Origin: Novosphingobium sp. AP12
GTDB taxonomy: Bacteria > Pseudomonadota > Alphaproteobacteria > Sphingomonadales > Sphingomonadaceae
DNA length: 35,922 bases
Direction: 5' to 3'
Assembly (NCBI RefSeq): GCF_000281975.1
Contig: NZ_AKKE01000133.1
Coordinates: 1-35,922, forward strand
Part shown: piece after piece, positions 21,917 to 31,057 of the stretch
How positions within the stretch are numbered: the stretch's first letter is position 1
Layout of the letters: every line of letters starts with the position of its first letter
Notes under the pieces: model-generated
The model's database searches: none
What the model was told of the DNA's origin: nothing
The model's input: the letters and a program-made list of their open reading frames with translations, nothing else
Made by a program: the position numbers and the translations under genes

Positions 21917-22623
21917 ACCGCCGAGGCGCGCTGGTGGGCGCACTCTCCAGCCTTGCGCTGGCGGCCTGCGGGGACCGGGCGGGCGGAAAGGTAGATCCCC
22001 GCGCGTACCAGGCGTTCTTCCTCTGGCCCGGCGTAAAAGCGCCTCCGTGGCTGAAGCAGGCGCGGGAGGTCTACGTGCTGGCGGGTGAGGTACGCCACCG
22101 ACCGAACAGTCCCTTCGTGCCGCTGCGCGCGGTGCCGCATGTGCCGGGGCCCGCGCTGTGGCTGGTCGTGCGCGTCGAGCGGCTCGACTGGAGCGAGGCG
22201 ATGTACCGGGAGGTCCTGCGCATGCTGGCGCTGTGGCAAGCCTCGGGTAACCGCGTGACCGGCCTGCAGATCGATTTCGACGCCGCGACGCGCGGGTTGG
22301 AGAGGTACGCGCAGTTCCTCGCCGACCTTCGCCGCCGGTTGCCCGGGCGCTGGAAGCTCTCGATCACCGGGCTGATGGACTGGAGCGCCGGGGGCGACCC
22401 GCAGGCGCTGGCAAAGGTGGCGGGTAGTATCGACGAGATCGTGGTGCAGACCTACCAGGGGCGGCGCACGATCCCGGGGTACGAGGGCTATCTGGCCAGC
22501 CTTCGCAGGCTCGGCATGCCTTACAAGGTGGGGCTGGTCGAGCGCGGTGACTGGCGCGAACCGGCGGGTCTCACCAGCGACCCGGAGTTCCGGGGCTACG
22601 TCGTGTTCCTGCTGGGCCGGTAG
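21913..22623 (+). CDS. DUF3142 lipoprotein
   Basis: This 236-aa protein starts with GTG inside the previous stop (GTGA). The N-terminus NRRGALVGALSSLALAAC is a lipoprotein signal with the lipobox LAAC (Cys19). The mature part matches DUF3142: QAFFLWPGVK, VYVLAGEVRH, LVVRVERLDW, then VTGLQIDFDAATRGLERY and WKLSITGLMDWS, DEIVVQTYQG. The pattern of strands ending in acidic residues (QIDFDA) resembles glycosidase-type TIM barrels, so a sugar- or peptidoglycan-related role is possible but not shown. It is convergent with the cyclophilin gene. Confidence 0.82.
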   Translation: MNRRGALVGALSSLALAACGDRAGGKVDPRAYQAFFLWPGVKAPPWLKQAREVYVLAGEVRHRPNSPFVPLRAVPHVPGPALWLVVRVERLDWSEAMYREVLRMLALWQASGNRVTGLQIDFDAATRGLERYAQFLADLRRRLPGRWKLSITGLMDWSAGGDPQALAKVAGSIDEIVVQTYQGRRTIPGYEGYLASLRRLGMPYKVGLVERGDWREPAGLTSDPEFRGYVVFLLGR

Positions 22624-22627
22624 CCAC

Positions 22628-23299
22628 TCAGGGCGCGGTCGTGCGCCGGGCGCTGATGATCTTGATCGGCGGCTCGAGGATCTGGCCGCGCATCACGCCT
22701 TCGCCCTTGGTGGGCGAGAGCGGTGCGTTCCACAGCGCCATCACCACGTCCATCCCCGCGACGACGTGGCCGAACGCGGCGAAGCCGGCGCGGGTGTCGG
22801 GGTTGTCGGAATCGGGCTGGGCGTCGAGCGAGGTGAGGTCGCCGATCATGATCGTGAAGTCGGCGGTCGCGCTGCCGGGCGCGAAGCGCGCCATCGAGAT
22901 CGTGCCCGCCTTGTGGCTGAGGCCGGTGACGCTGGTGGGCTCGTGCGCGATCGGGGGCAGCACCTTGACGCCCTGCAGGCCGCCCTGGAGCAGTCCGGCG
23001 GGCTCGTCACCCCAGTCGAGGTGCATGGCGCGGTAGAAGGTGGCGCCGTCGAGCCGCTTGCCGTCGACGTACTTCAGGAAGTTGGCAGCGGTGACCGGCG
23101 CGTGGGTGCGGTCGAGCGCCAGCGTGATCACGCCCTGGGGCGTCGTCAGCGCGACGTAGGCATAGTCGACCGGGACCGGCGCCGGCGCTGCGGCAGGGAC
23201 CGGTGCGCTGTCCTGAGCGGCGGCGGGGGACAGCGAGAGGGCGAGCGGCACGATGAACGCCAGCGCCGCCTTCAAGGCCGTCCGTCCCGCCGCCCTCAT
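22628..23299 (-). CDS. Secreted cyclophilin-type peptidyl-prolyl isomerase
   Basis: A 223-aa protein with a signal peptide (about 1-28, ending PAAAQ), an Ala/Pro-rich spacer and a cyclophilin domain. Visible are TPQGVITLALDRTHAPVTAANFLKYV (split strands), GATFYRAM with the catalytic Arg, LLQGG, and GTISMARFAPGSATADFTIMIGD. Cyclophilins catalyse cis-trans isomerisation of Xaa-Pro bonds; this one probably acts in the periplasm. The loop GLQGVKVLPPIAHEPT is a family variant. It starts 4 bp after the gcrA stop and is likely co-transcribed with it. Confidence 0.88.
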   Translation of the reverse strand: MRAAGRTALKAALAFIVPLALSLSPAAAQDSAPVPAAAPAPVPVDYAYVALTTPQGVITLALDRTHAPVTAANFLKYVDGKRLDGATFYRAMHLDWGDEPAGLLQGGLQGVKVLPPIAHEPTSVTGLSHKAGTISMARFAPGSATADFTIMIGDLTSLDAQPDSDNPDTRAGFAAFGHVVAGMDVVMALWNAPLSPTKGEGVMRGQILEPPIKIISARRTTAP

Positions 23300-23303
23300 C
23301 GGA

Positions 23304-24017
23304 TCAGCGGACCCGCGGACCGCCGAAGGGCAGCGGCGGGGGAGCGCGGCGGGCGCCGCGCGGCAGCTGGGCCTGGTAGGCGCGGCCGCAATGCTCGACG
23401 CAGTAGGGGAACCCCGGGTTCACCTTTTCGCCGCAGAAGTGGAAGTCCGGCTCGCCCGGGTGGCCCATCGGCCAGCGGCACACGCGGTCGCTGAGGTCGA
23501 GCAGGCTGGTCTTGTCGGCGATCTCGGCGCTGGGCTTGGCCGGAATCAGGCGGCGCGGCGGCGCGGGAGGGATCGGCTGCTGCTGGTCGCCGGGGCCCTG
23601 GCGCAGGAAGCCGCCGGGGCCGACCGAGACCACGCGCGGGCGGTCGGAGACCGGCGCGGGGGCAGGGGCGTCGGCATCGGCCGCTGCGGGAGCAGGTGCG
23701 GGGCTTCGCGGCGCGGGCGCGGCAGGAGCGGGCGGCGCCGCGCGGCTCACCGGAGCGGCGGGTGCCTCGGCCTGCGGTTCGGGCGCGCGGGGCGGCGGCG
23801 CGGCCTCCACCGGCTTCACCTTCTTGGGAGCGGCGGGGCGCGCGGGCTTCTCGTTCGCCTTCACCGGGGAAGGGCGGGCCTTAAGGCCGAGGCGGTGGGC
23901 CTTGCCGATCACCGCGTTGCGGCTCACTCCGCCAAGCTCGTCCGCGATCTGGCTGGCGGTGGAACCACCTTCCCACATCTTGGTCAGCTTCTCGATCCGC
24001 TCGTCCGTCCAGCTCAT
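23304..24017 (-). CDS. gcrA: GcrA cell-cycle regulator
   Basis: This 237-aa alphaproteobacterial regulator binds sigma-70 polymerase and methylated GANTC promoters. The N-terminal helix-turn-helix MSWTDERIEKLTKMWEGG and SRNAVIGKAHRLGLKARPSP are nearly invariant in the family. A long Pro/Ala linker (about 60-165) follows, then the C-terminal sigma-binding domain CRWPMGHPGEPDFHFCGEKV...YCVEHCGRAYQ with its conserved cysteines. The linker is longer than in Caulobacter GcrA (about 170 aa). A GAATC/GATTC methylation site (24062-24066) lies 45 bp upstream of its start, so it may itself be CcrM-controlled. Confidence 0.95.
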   Translation of the reverse strand: MSWTDERIEKLTKMWEGGSTASQIADELGGVSRNAVIGKAHRLGLKARPSPVKANEKPARPAAPKKVKPVEAAPPPRAPEPQAEAPAAPVSRAAPPAPAAPAPRSPAPAPAAADADAPAPAPVSDRPRVVSVGPGGFLRQGPGDQQQPIPPAPPRRLIPAKPSAEIADKTSLLDLSDRVCRWPMGHPGEPDFHFCGEKVNPGFPYCVEHCGRAYQAQLPRGARRAPPPLPFGGPRVR

Positions 24018-24123
24018 TCCAGTTCCATCATTTCGAGGGGCACCCGGGGATTTCACCCCAGAATCGCCCCGGATATCCAGGCGCCGCTTGCCTCGGAAGG
24101 CTACAGCCGATAGTCGCCGGTCC

Positions 24124-25029
24124 ATGCCCGATCAACCCCAATCGACTGCGCTGCCGGACACCTCCGGGATCCTCGACCCCAATGGCAATCCGGCCCCTTC
24201 CGTTTCGACCCGGTTTCCGGCGAAGGGAGAGCCCGTGATCCACCAGGTCAACTGGGTGGGGCTCCAGACCCTTTATATGAAGGAGGTCCGGCGTTTCTTC
24301 AAGGTCCAGACCCAGACGATCTGGGCGCCGGCGATCACGACGCTGCTGTTCCTGGTGATCTTCACCGTCGCGCTGGGACGCGGCGGCCGCGAGGTGCTGG
24401 GCGTCAACTTCGCGACCTTCGTGGCGCCGGGCCTGATCGTCATGGGAATGATGCAGAACGCCTTCGCCAACTCCAGCTTCTCGTTCCTGGCGGGCAAAAT
24501 CCAGGGCACCATCATTGACTTCCTGATGCCGCCGCTCACCGAGGGCGAGCTGATGCTGGCGATCGTCGGCGCCGCGGTGACGCGCGCGGTGCTGGTGGGC
24601 CTCGCGCTGTCGGCGGCGATGCTGCTGTGGCCGGGCATCGACATGTCGGTCGCCCACCCGTGGGCGGTGGTGTGGTTCGGGCTCGCGGGCTCGGTGTTCC
24701 TCGCGCTGCTGGGCTTCCTCTCGTCGATCTGGGCGGAGAAGTTCGATCACAACGCGGCGGTCACCAACTTCGTGATCGCCCCGCTCTCGCTGCTGTCGGG
24801 CACGTTCTACGTGATCGACAACCTGTCGCCGCTGTTCCAGGCGATCAGCCGCGCGAACCCGTTCTTCTACGTGATCTCGGGCTTCCGCTTCGGCTTCCTC
24901 GGGGCGAGCGACATCGGCGATACCAACATGGCGGTGCTCCACAGCGCGCTGGGCCTCGGACTGCTCGATGCGGTGCTGGCGGGCGTGGTATTTGTGGTGC
25001 TGCGGTCGGGCTGGAAGCTGAAGGGCTGA
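24124..25029 (+). CDS. ABC-2 type transporter permease
   Basis: A 301-aa inner-membrane protein with a polar 45-residue N-terminus and six hydrophobic segments from about residue 60. The ABC-2 signature is present around FLLGAGSD-type positions as PLSLLSGTFYVIDNLSPLFQ (residues about 220-240) and NPFFYVISGFRFGFLG. It most resembles YadH-like exporter permeases. No ATP-binding partner is adjacent on either side, so the ATPase must be encoded elsewhere. A weak promoter (TTGCCT 24089, TAGTCG 24112) would make the mRNA almost leaderless. It is divergent from gcrA across 106 bp. Confidence 0.88.
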   Translation: MPDQPQSTALPDTSGILDPNGNPAPSVSTRFPAKGEPVIHQVNWVGLQTLYMKEVRRFFKVQTQTIWAPAITTLLFLVIFTVALGRGGREVLGVNFATFVAPGLIVMGMMQNAFANSSFSFLAGKIQGTIIDFLMPPLTEGELMLAIVGAAVTRAVLVGLALSAAMLLWPGIDMSVAHPWAVVWFGLAGSVFLALLGFLSSIWAEKFDHNAAVTNFVIAPLSLLSGTFYVIDNLSPLFQAISRANPFFYVISGFRFGFLGASDIGDTNMAVLHSALGLGLLDAVLAGVVFVVLRSGWKLKG

Positions 25030-25098
25030 ATTCCGGCGCGCCCGGCCGCAAAACGGTGCGGATGCAGGCGGCGCATTAACGGAAATTTATCGGCTTTC

Positions 25099-27348
25099 GT
25101 GCATGCAGGCGCGGTGGCGTCAGGGAAAGCCTCAAGCGAAAACCGCCGAAAGATTGTCGTGCGTTTCACTGCGCCGATCGTCGTGGCCGCGCTTTGCATC
25201 CTCGTGCTCATGCTCGGACTTCTGCAATGGTCCGGCCGCGAGGTCGACAGGATCGCCCGCGAGCGCGACCGCGCCATCGTTTCGCTGGTGCTGGCGCAGA
25301 GCGTCGAACGGGTAGCACACGCGCAGGAATCCTCGACCGTCTGGGACGAGGCGGTGCGCCAGGTGCGCAAGACCCCGCTCGATCCGTCCTGGCTGGACCT
25401 CAACCTGGGTGAATGGTTCGAAGACTACGCCGGCATCGACGAAGTCTACATCCTCGACCCGCGCGACCGGCCGATCTACGCGATGCGCGAAGGTGCCCGC
25501 GCTGCGCCCGAAAGCTACGTCGCGCTGGAAAACGTGGCGGCGCCGCTGGCCAAGCTGCTGCGGGCCACGCGCACCGTCCAGAAGCGCAGCAACGGCAACC
25601 TCGCCATGCTCTCGGCGGGGCAGGGGGATCTTGCCGTCGTGCGCGGGCGTCCGGCCATCGTCAGCGTCAAGCCGATCGTCTCCGACAGCGGCGGCCTGAA
25701 GCAGGCGCCCGGCACCGAGCCGCTGCATGTCGCGGTCGTCTACCTCGACGACGATTTCTTCGCACGCGTGGGCCGTCAGTACGGACTGGCCGACGCCCAC
25801 TACGCGATCGCGCCGGGTGCCGACAGCAACGCCCGGTCGGTGCCTCTGTGCGACCGCCACGGCGGAACCATCGGATACCTCGTGTGGAAGCCCTTCGCGC
25901 CGGGGAGGCAGGTCACCGCCGCCCTCGGTCCGGCGCTGCTGGTGGTCCTGCTGCTGACCACCGCCGTGATCTACTGGCTCGCCAGCCGCCTGGCGCGGCG
26001 CACGCACGATCTCGAGGAGAGCCGGCTGCACGCCCAGCACCGCGCGATGCATGACGAACTCACCGGCCTCGGCAACCGCGCCACTTTCGAGCAGCGGCTG
26101 GACGAGGCGCTGTCGCGCTCGCGCCGCCACAAGACGCTGCTGGCGCTGCTCTACATCGATCTCGATCGCTTCAAGCAGGTGAACGACACGCTGGGCCATC
26201 CGGCGGGCGACGCGCTGATCCGGCAGGTCGCGCGGCGCCTCGTCGCGGAGGTGCGCGGCTACGACCTCGTCGCGCGGCTGGGCGGAGACGAGTTCGCGAT
26301 CCTCATCGGCGAGCCGGCCGACCGGCAGGCGGTGGAGCGCATCTGCGCCCGCGTCGTCGCCGAGTTGGAGCGGCCGTTCGACCTCGCGGGATCGCAGGCC
26401 TTCATCGGCGCCAGCATCGGCGTGGCCCTGGCTCCGGCCGACGGGCTCGACCGTACCGAGCTGACCCGCAAGGCGGACATCGCGCTCTACAAGGCGAAGA
26501 CCAACGGCCGCAGCCGGTTCTGCTTCTTCACCCCCGACATGGACCACGACGTCCGCTCGCGGGAGGAGAGCTACCGCGACCTCCGGCTGGCCCTCGCCGA
26601 CTGCGAGCGGCAGCTGCGTGTCCACTACCAGCCGATCTATGCGATGGACGACGGACGGATGGTGGGCGTGGAAGCGCTGCTACGCTGGAAGCATCCCGAG
26701 CATGGCCTCGTGGGGCCGGCGGAATTCATCCGCTCGGCCGAGGAATCAGGGTTGATAGAGGTGCTGGGCGACTGGGTCCTGCGCCGCGCGGTGCGGGATG
26801 CGCGGCAGTGGCCGGGTCTGCGTGTGGCGGTCAACGTCTCGCCGATCCAGCTGCGCAGCCGGGTGTTCGTCGATACCGTGCGGCAAGTGCTGGCCGAGGC
26901 CGGAGTGGAGCCGGAAAGGCTCGAACTGGAGATGACCGAGACCGCGTTGATGGCCGCCTCGGGCGATGTCGCGCGCTCGCTCGCCGAGCTTCGCCGGCTG
27001 GGCGTGGCCTGCGCGCTGGACGACTTCGGCACCGGCTATTCCTCGCTCAGCCACATCCGAGACTTTGCCGTCGACCGCGTCAAGATCGACCGCTCGTTCG
27101 TCAATGTGGTCAACACGGTGCCCGGTGCCGCCCTGGTCGAGGCGATCGTCAGCCTTGCCCGGGCGAACGGCCTGTGCCTGACCGCCGAAGGCGTCGAAGA
27201 GCAGGAGCAGTACGATTTCCTGCGGAGCGTGGGATGCCATGAAGTGCAGGGTTACCTGCTCTCGCGCCCGGTCCCCGCCAGCGAGGTCGGGCGGCTGTTG
27301 CGCGGCAGCCGGCCGGAACGGGAAGACCGCCCCTCGGCACTGATCTGA
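25099..27348 (+). CDS. CHASE4-GGDEF-EAL cyclic-di-GMP enzyme
   Basis: A 749-aa inner-membrane protein. Two membrane segments (about 22-45 and 274-296) bracket a periplasmic CHASE4 sensor (ESSTVWDEAVRQ). A GGDEF domain follows with intact GGDEF (395-399) and an RxxD inhibitory site (RGYD, 386-389), then an EAL domain with EALLRW (E525) and DDFGTGYSSL. All key residues for both diguanylate cyclase and phosphodiesterase activity are visible, so the enzyme may be bifunctional, with product feedback through the I-site. The GTG start (25099) gives a complete first helix; the ribosome site is weak and a start slightly later is possible. Confidence 0.9.
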   Translation: MHAGAVASGKASSENRRKIVVRFTAPIVVAALCILVLMLGLLQWSGREVDRIARERDRAIVSLVLAQSVERVAHAQESSTVWDEAVRQVRKTPLDPSWLDLNLGEWFEDYAGIDEVYILDPRDRPIYAMREGARAAPESYVALENVAAPLAKLLRATRTVQKRSNGNLAMLSAGQGDLAVVRGRPAIVSVKPIVSDSGGLKQAPGTEPLHVAVVYLDDDFFARVGRQYGLADAHYAIAPGADSNARSVPLCDRHGGTIGYLVWKPFAPGRQVTAALGPALLVVLLLTTAVIYWLASRLARRTHDLEESRLHAQHRAMHDELTGLGNRATFEQRLDEALSRSRRHKTLLALLYIDLDRFKQVNDTLGHPAGDALIRQVARRLVAEVRGYDLVARLGGDEFAILIGEPADRQAVERICARVVAELERPFDLAGSQAFIGASIGVALAPADGLDRTELTRKADIALYKAKTNGRSRFCFFTPDMDHDVRSREESYRDLRLALADCERQLRVHYQPIYAMDDGRMVGVEALLRWKHPEHGLVGPAEFIRSAEESGLIEVLGDWVLRRAVRDARQWPGLRVAVNVSPIQLRSRVFVDTVRQVLAEAGVEPERLELEMTETALMAASGDVARSLAELRRLGVACALDDFGTGYSSLSHIRDFAVDRVKIDRSFVNVVNTVPGAALVEAIVSLARANGLCLTAEGVEEQEQYDFLRSVGCHEVQGYLLSRPVPASEVGRLLRGSRPEREDRPSALI

Positions 27349-27370
27349 GGTTGAGCGCCGGGCGCCCCCC

Positions 27371-27751
27371 TTAGTGCGCCAGCCCGCGGCGGAGCGGGTA
27401 GCGGCCTTCGTTGAAGTCGTCGAACATCTGCGAGAGCGAGGGGTGGTCCACCGGCCCGCCATCGGCATCGCCCATCAGGTTCTGCTGGCTGACATAGGCG
27501 ACGTAGCTCGATTCCTCGTTTTCGGCGAGGAGGTGGTAGAAAGGCTGCTCGCGCGTCGGCCGCACTTCGGCGGGGATCGACTGATACCATTCCTCGCTGT
27601 TGGCGAAGACCGGATCGATGTCGAAGACCACGCCGCGAAAGTCATGCAGACGATGGCGAACCACGTCGCCGATCGCGAATCGCGCCCGGTTCTGGCGAGG
27701 CGCATCGATGACGCGTCCGGCCTGAGGGGAGAAGAAGGACGCCCTGTTCAT
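27371..27751 (-). CDS. hspQ: Heat shock protein HspQ (YccV family)
   Basis: A 126-aa protein with a basic N-terminus and the HspQ/YccV hemimethylated-DNA-binding-like domain: ARFAIGDVVRHRLHDFRGVVFDIDPVF, EEWYQSIP, QPFYHLLAENEESSYVAYVSQQNL. In E. coli HspQ is a specificity factor for Lon protease and affects DnaA stability. The ATG at 27751 is the family start; the ribosome site is weak. It is convergent with the c-di-GMP gene and 177 bp from the tRNA gene. Confidence 0.92.
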   Translation of the reverse strand: MNRASFFSPQAGRVIDAPRQNRARFAIGDVVRHRLHDFRGVVFDIDPVFANSEEWYQSIPAEVRPTREQPFYHLLAENEESSYVAYVSQQNLMGDADGGPVDHPSLSQMFDDFNEGRYPLRRGLAH

Positions 27752-27887
27752 ATGACGGATATAGGTTTCGCAAGGGGGCGAAACAAGCGATGGGCCGGGA
27801 CATTCCCCCAAAAGCGTAAACCGGCTCGCCAAAAGTGCAAATCGGGGCTTGGCAAGCTCGATCAAGTCGGCTAGCGGCGCACTTCGC

Positions 27888-27916
27888 TTGACCCGGTGGG
27901 GCTTCCCCACTGTAGC
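27888..27916 (+). promoter_or_regulatory. Candidate tRNA-Ser promoter with palindromic spacer
   Basis: TTGACC (27888-27893), 17 bp, TGTAGC (27911-27916) places transcription a few bases before the tRNA. The spacer is largely a perfect palindrome, GTGGGG-CTT-CCCCAC (27896-27910). Confidence 0.5.
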
Positions 27917-27928
27917 ACGATCTCTTGC

Positions 27929-28018
<90 letters not shown>

Positions 28019-28129
28019 AGAGCCCCCTGTATCGCTGGGCGCTTCGGGCCGCATGGGCCCACAATTTCCTTCCTGTTCAATATCTTGGAGTCGCGTCCTC
28101 GACGCGCGGCACCGTGGGCTTGCTGCGTG

Positions 28130-31057
28130 TCAGTCCATGATTTCGCGGATTTTCCTGGCCAGCGCGTCCATCGCGAAGGGCTTGGTAATGAGCGCCATGT
28201 TCGGGGCTAACTGGCCGTTGCCGATCACGGCGTTTTCCGCGTAGCCGGTGATGAACAGCACCTTCAGGGCCGCGCGCAGGGCGAGGGCGGCGTCGGCGAT
28301 CTGGCGGCCGTTCATGCCGCCGGGCAGCCCCACGTCGGTGATGAGCAGATCGATGGCGGGGTGGGCGTGGATGAGGCGCATGGCGCTGGGGCCGTCGAAG
28401 GCTTCGAGCACGTCGTAGCCCAGTTCCTCGGCGATCTCGACGACGAGCATCCGCACGGTGGGTTCGTCGTCCACGACGAGGACGCAGCCGGCGTTGGTTT
28501 GCGGCATCGGTTCGACCGCCGGACCAGCCGTGATGTCCTCACCGGTCTGCCCGTCGTCTTCGGTGAGGTGGCGGGGCAGGTATATGCACATGGTGGTGCC
28601 GGTACCGGGCTCGGTATAGATGCGGACCTGTCCGCCTGACTGGCGCGCGAAGCCGTAGATCATCGAGAGGCCAAGGCCTGTGCCTTCGCCGAGCGGCTTG
28701 GTGGTGAAGAATGGGTCGAAGGCGCGCTTCACGACGTCGTCGGTCATGCCGGTGCCGGTGTCGGTCACGCAGATCGAGACGTATTGGCCTGGATCGAGGT
28801 CGCGCTGGCGCGCGGCGCGGTCGTCGAGCCACTTGTTCGCGGTTTCGACGGTAATCCGGCCGCCGTCGGGCATCGCATCGCGGGCGTTGATGCACAGGTT
28901 GATGATCGCGTTCTCGAGCTGGTTGGGATCGACCAGCGTGGTCCACAGGCCCGCCTTGCCGACGGTCTCGACCTCGACCTGCGGGCCCACGGTGCGGCGG
29001 ACCAGTTCCTCGAGGTCGAAGATCAGGCGGTTGGCATCGGTCGGCTTGGGATCCAGCGTCTGGCGGCGCGAGAAGGCGAGCAGGCGGTGGGTGAGGGCGG
29101 CGGCGCGGCGGACGGCGCCCTGCGCGGCGACCGAGTATTTCTCCAGCTCGTTGACGCGGCCTTGCGCGATGCGGGTCTGCATCATCTCCAGCGCACCCGA
29201 GATGCCGGTCAGGAGGTTGTTGAAATCGTGGGCGAGGCCGCCGGTGAGTTGGCCGACAGCTTCCATCTTCTGCGACTGGCGCAGCGCATCCTCCGCGCGG
29301 TCGCGCTCGGCGGTAGTGGTCTCGACCTCTTCGACGAGGCGCCGGCGTTCCTCCTCCAGTTGGCGCTCAACCGCCTTGCGCGCCGACACGTCGAGCATGG
29401 CGCCGACCATGCGCAGCGGCGCGCCGCCCGCGTCGCGGATGACGTAGCCGCGGTCGAGCACGTCGGCATAGCTGCCGTCGGCGCGGGCGAAGCGGTATTC
29501 GTCCGACCAGTCGGTGTCGGTGCCCTCGATGATCCTGTGGATGCCTTCGTCGATGCGGTCGCGGTCGTCGGGATGGATATGGCCGATCCACCATTCACCA
29601 GTGGGCTCGACCCCGGCGAGTACGTGGCCGTAGGCGCGTTCCAGCGCCTCGTTCCAGGTGACGTGGTTGCCGCGCAAGTCCCAGTCCCACACGGCGTCGT
29701 TGGTGGCACGGCCGGCGAGGCGCAGGCGTTCGCCGATTTCGCGCAGGGCCGCGGTGGCCTCGCGGTCGCTGGTGACGTCCTGGACGGTGCCGATCAGGCG
29801 AACCGGCTCGCGGCCTTCGAAGAAGGCGATGCCGTGGGCGCTGATGTGGCGCAGCACGCCGTCCTCGATGCCGACGGTGCGGTATTCGACTTCGAAGTGG
29901 CGGTCGCCATCGGGGTCGAGCGAGGCGGCGACGGCCTTGTCGGCACGCTCGCGGTCGTCGGGGTGGAGCCCGGCGAGGTACGCGCTCTCGTAAGTGACGG
30001 GTACACCTGCGCTCAGGCCGAAGAAGGCGCGGCAACGGTCGTCCCAGTTCAGCGTGCCCTCGCGCGGGCGGTAGTCGAACCGGCCGAGTTCGGCGGCGGA
30101 TGCGGCCAGTTCCAGTTCCTCGCGGCTGCGTTCGAGCGCCTTTTCGGTGCGGCGCCGCTCGGTGAGGTCGGAGAACAGGATCGCGACGTGATGCTGCTCG
30201 GGCTCGTCGATGCGGTAGGCGTGGACGAGATACCAGCGGTCGTCGAGCGCATGGGCGGGCAGTTCGATGCGTTCGGAAATTCCCGTCTTCGCGACCCTGC
30301 CGTAGAGGTCGAACCAGTGCTGCTCGTGCGCGGGCGCCATCTCGCGCATCCAGCGCCCGGCGGCGTTCTGGATTCCGGTGTATTCCTCGAAGGACCTGTT
30401 GATCTCGAGGAAGCGGTAGTCGAGCGCCGCCCCATCGGGCCCGAACTTCACCTCGACGACGCAGAAGCCCGCATCGATCGAGTTGAACAGCGAGCGATAG
30501 CGGCTTTCGCTGGCGCGCCGGGCTTCTTCGCTGCGGGCGCGGTCCATCGCCTCGCGCGTGCGCCATGCAACGTCCTCGACCATCGCGATTTCGCCGAGCG
30601 ACCAGGCGCGTGGTTCGGCCTCGTGGAGGTAGAGGATGCCGTCGAGCCCGTCGTCGCGTGAGATCGGGCAGGCGATGAGCGCGCGCGTCCCTATGCTGTC
30701 CCAGGCCGGGGCGTAGGCGGCGGTGCGGGGGTCGGCCGCGCTGTCTTTGACCACGACCGTGCGGCCGTCCCGCAGTTCGGCGACGATCTCTGGTCCGAAG
30801 CTGTCGAGCCGGTGCGCCTCTCCGGCGAGGCCGGGCAGGGTGCCGGACCAATCCGTATCGACGCTGACGGTTGCGCCGTCGGGGCCGATCGCGCCGAAGC
30901 CGCAGCGTCCTGCGCGCAGATGGCGGCCGAGCAGTGCGGTGGCGGTGGCAAGGATTTCCGGCGCATCGTCGAGCCGGCGCAGGTGGTCTAGCAGGAACAG
31001 CTGGAAAGCCTGCCGCTCGAGCAGTTGTTCGTGGCTCAGTTCCTGGGATCGAGGCAT
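28130..31057 (-). CDS. GAF/PAS hybrid histidine kinase
   Basis: A 975-aa cytoplasmic hybrid sensor with no membrane segments. Order: GAF (about 20-165), three PAS/PAC modules (about 185-300, 310-430, 440-565; for example YRSLFNSIDAGFCVVEVKF), a coiled linker, HisKA (about 600-665, GGLAHDFNNLLTGI with phospho-His610), HATPase (N-box NAIINLCINARDAMPDGG, GTGLGLSMIYG) and a C-terminal receiver with Asp908 (ITDVGLPGGMNG) and Lys in ITKPF. The receiver is fused, so signal probably passes to a separate phosphotransferase or acts internally. It has no adjacent response regulator. I take the ATG at 31057; an upstream frame is open but unconserved. Confidence 0.9.
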   Translation of the reverse strand: MPRSQELSHEQLLERQAFQLFLLDHLRRLDDAPEILATATALLGRHLRAGRCGFGAIGPDGATVSVDTDWSGTLPGLAGEAHRLDSFGPEIVAELRDGRTVVVKDSAADPRTAAYAPAWDSIGTRALIACPISRDDGLDGILYLHEAEPRAWSLGEIAMVEDVAWRTREAMDRARSEEARRASESRYRSLFNSIDAGFCVVEVKFGPDGAALDYRFLEINRSFEEYTGIQNAAGRWMREMAPAHEQHWFDLYGRVAKTGISERIELPAHALDDRWYLVHAYRIDEPEQHHVAILFSDLTERRRTEKALERSREELELAASAAELGRFDYRPREGTLNWDDRCRAFFGLSAGVPVTYESAYLAGLHPDDRERADKAVAASLDPDGDRHFEVEYRTVGIEDGVLRHISAHGIAFFEGREPVRLIGTVQDVTSDREATAALREIGERLRLAGRATNDAVWDWDLRGNHVTWNEALERAYGHVLAGVEPTGEWWIGHIHPDDRDRIDEGIHRIIEGTDTDWSDEYRFARADGSYADVLDRGYVIRDAGGAPLRMVGAMLDVSARKAVERQLEEERRRLVEEVETTTAERDRAEDALRQSQKMEAVGQLTGGLAHDFNNLLTGISGALEMMQTRIAQGRVNELEKYSVAAQGAVRRAAALTHRLLAFSRRQTLDPKPTDANRLIFDLEELVRRTVGPQVEVETVGKAGLWTTLVDPNQLENAIINLCINARDAMPDGGRITVETANKWLDDRAARQRDLDPGQYVSICVTDTGTGMTDDVVKRAFDPFFTTKPLGEGTGLGLSMIYGFARQSGGQVRIYTEPGTGTTMCIYLPRHLTEDDGQTGEDITAGPAVEPMPQTNAGCVLVVDDEPTVRMLVVEIAEELGYDVLEAFDGPSAMRLIHAHPAIDLLITDVGLPGGMNGRQIADAALALRAALKVLFITGYAENAVIGNGQLAPNMALITKPFAMDALARKIREIMD

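Noticed and set aside
28784..30661. Long plus-strand open frame opposite the hybrid kinase
   Set aside because: Shadow frame of a gene with clear kinase motifs on the other strand.
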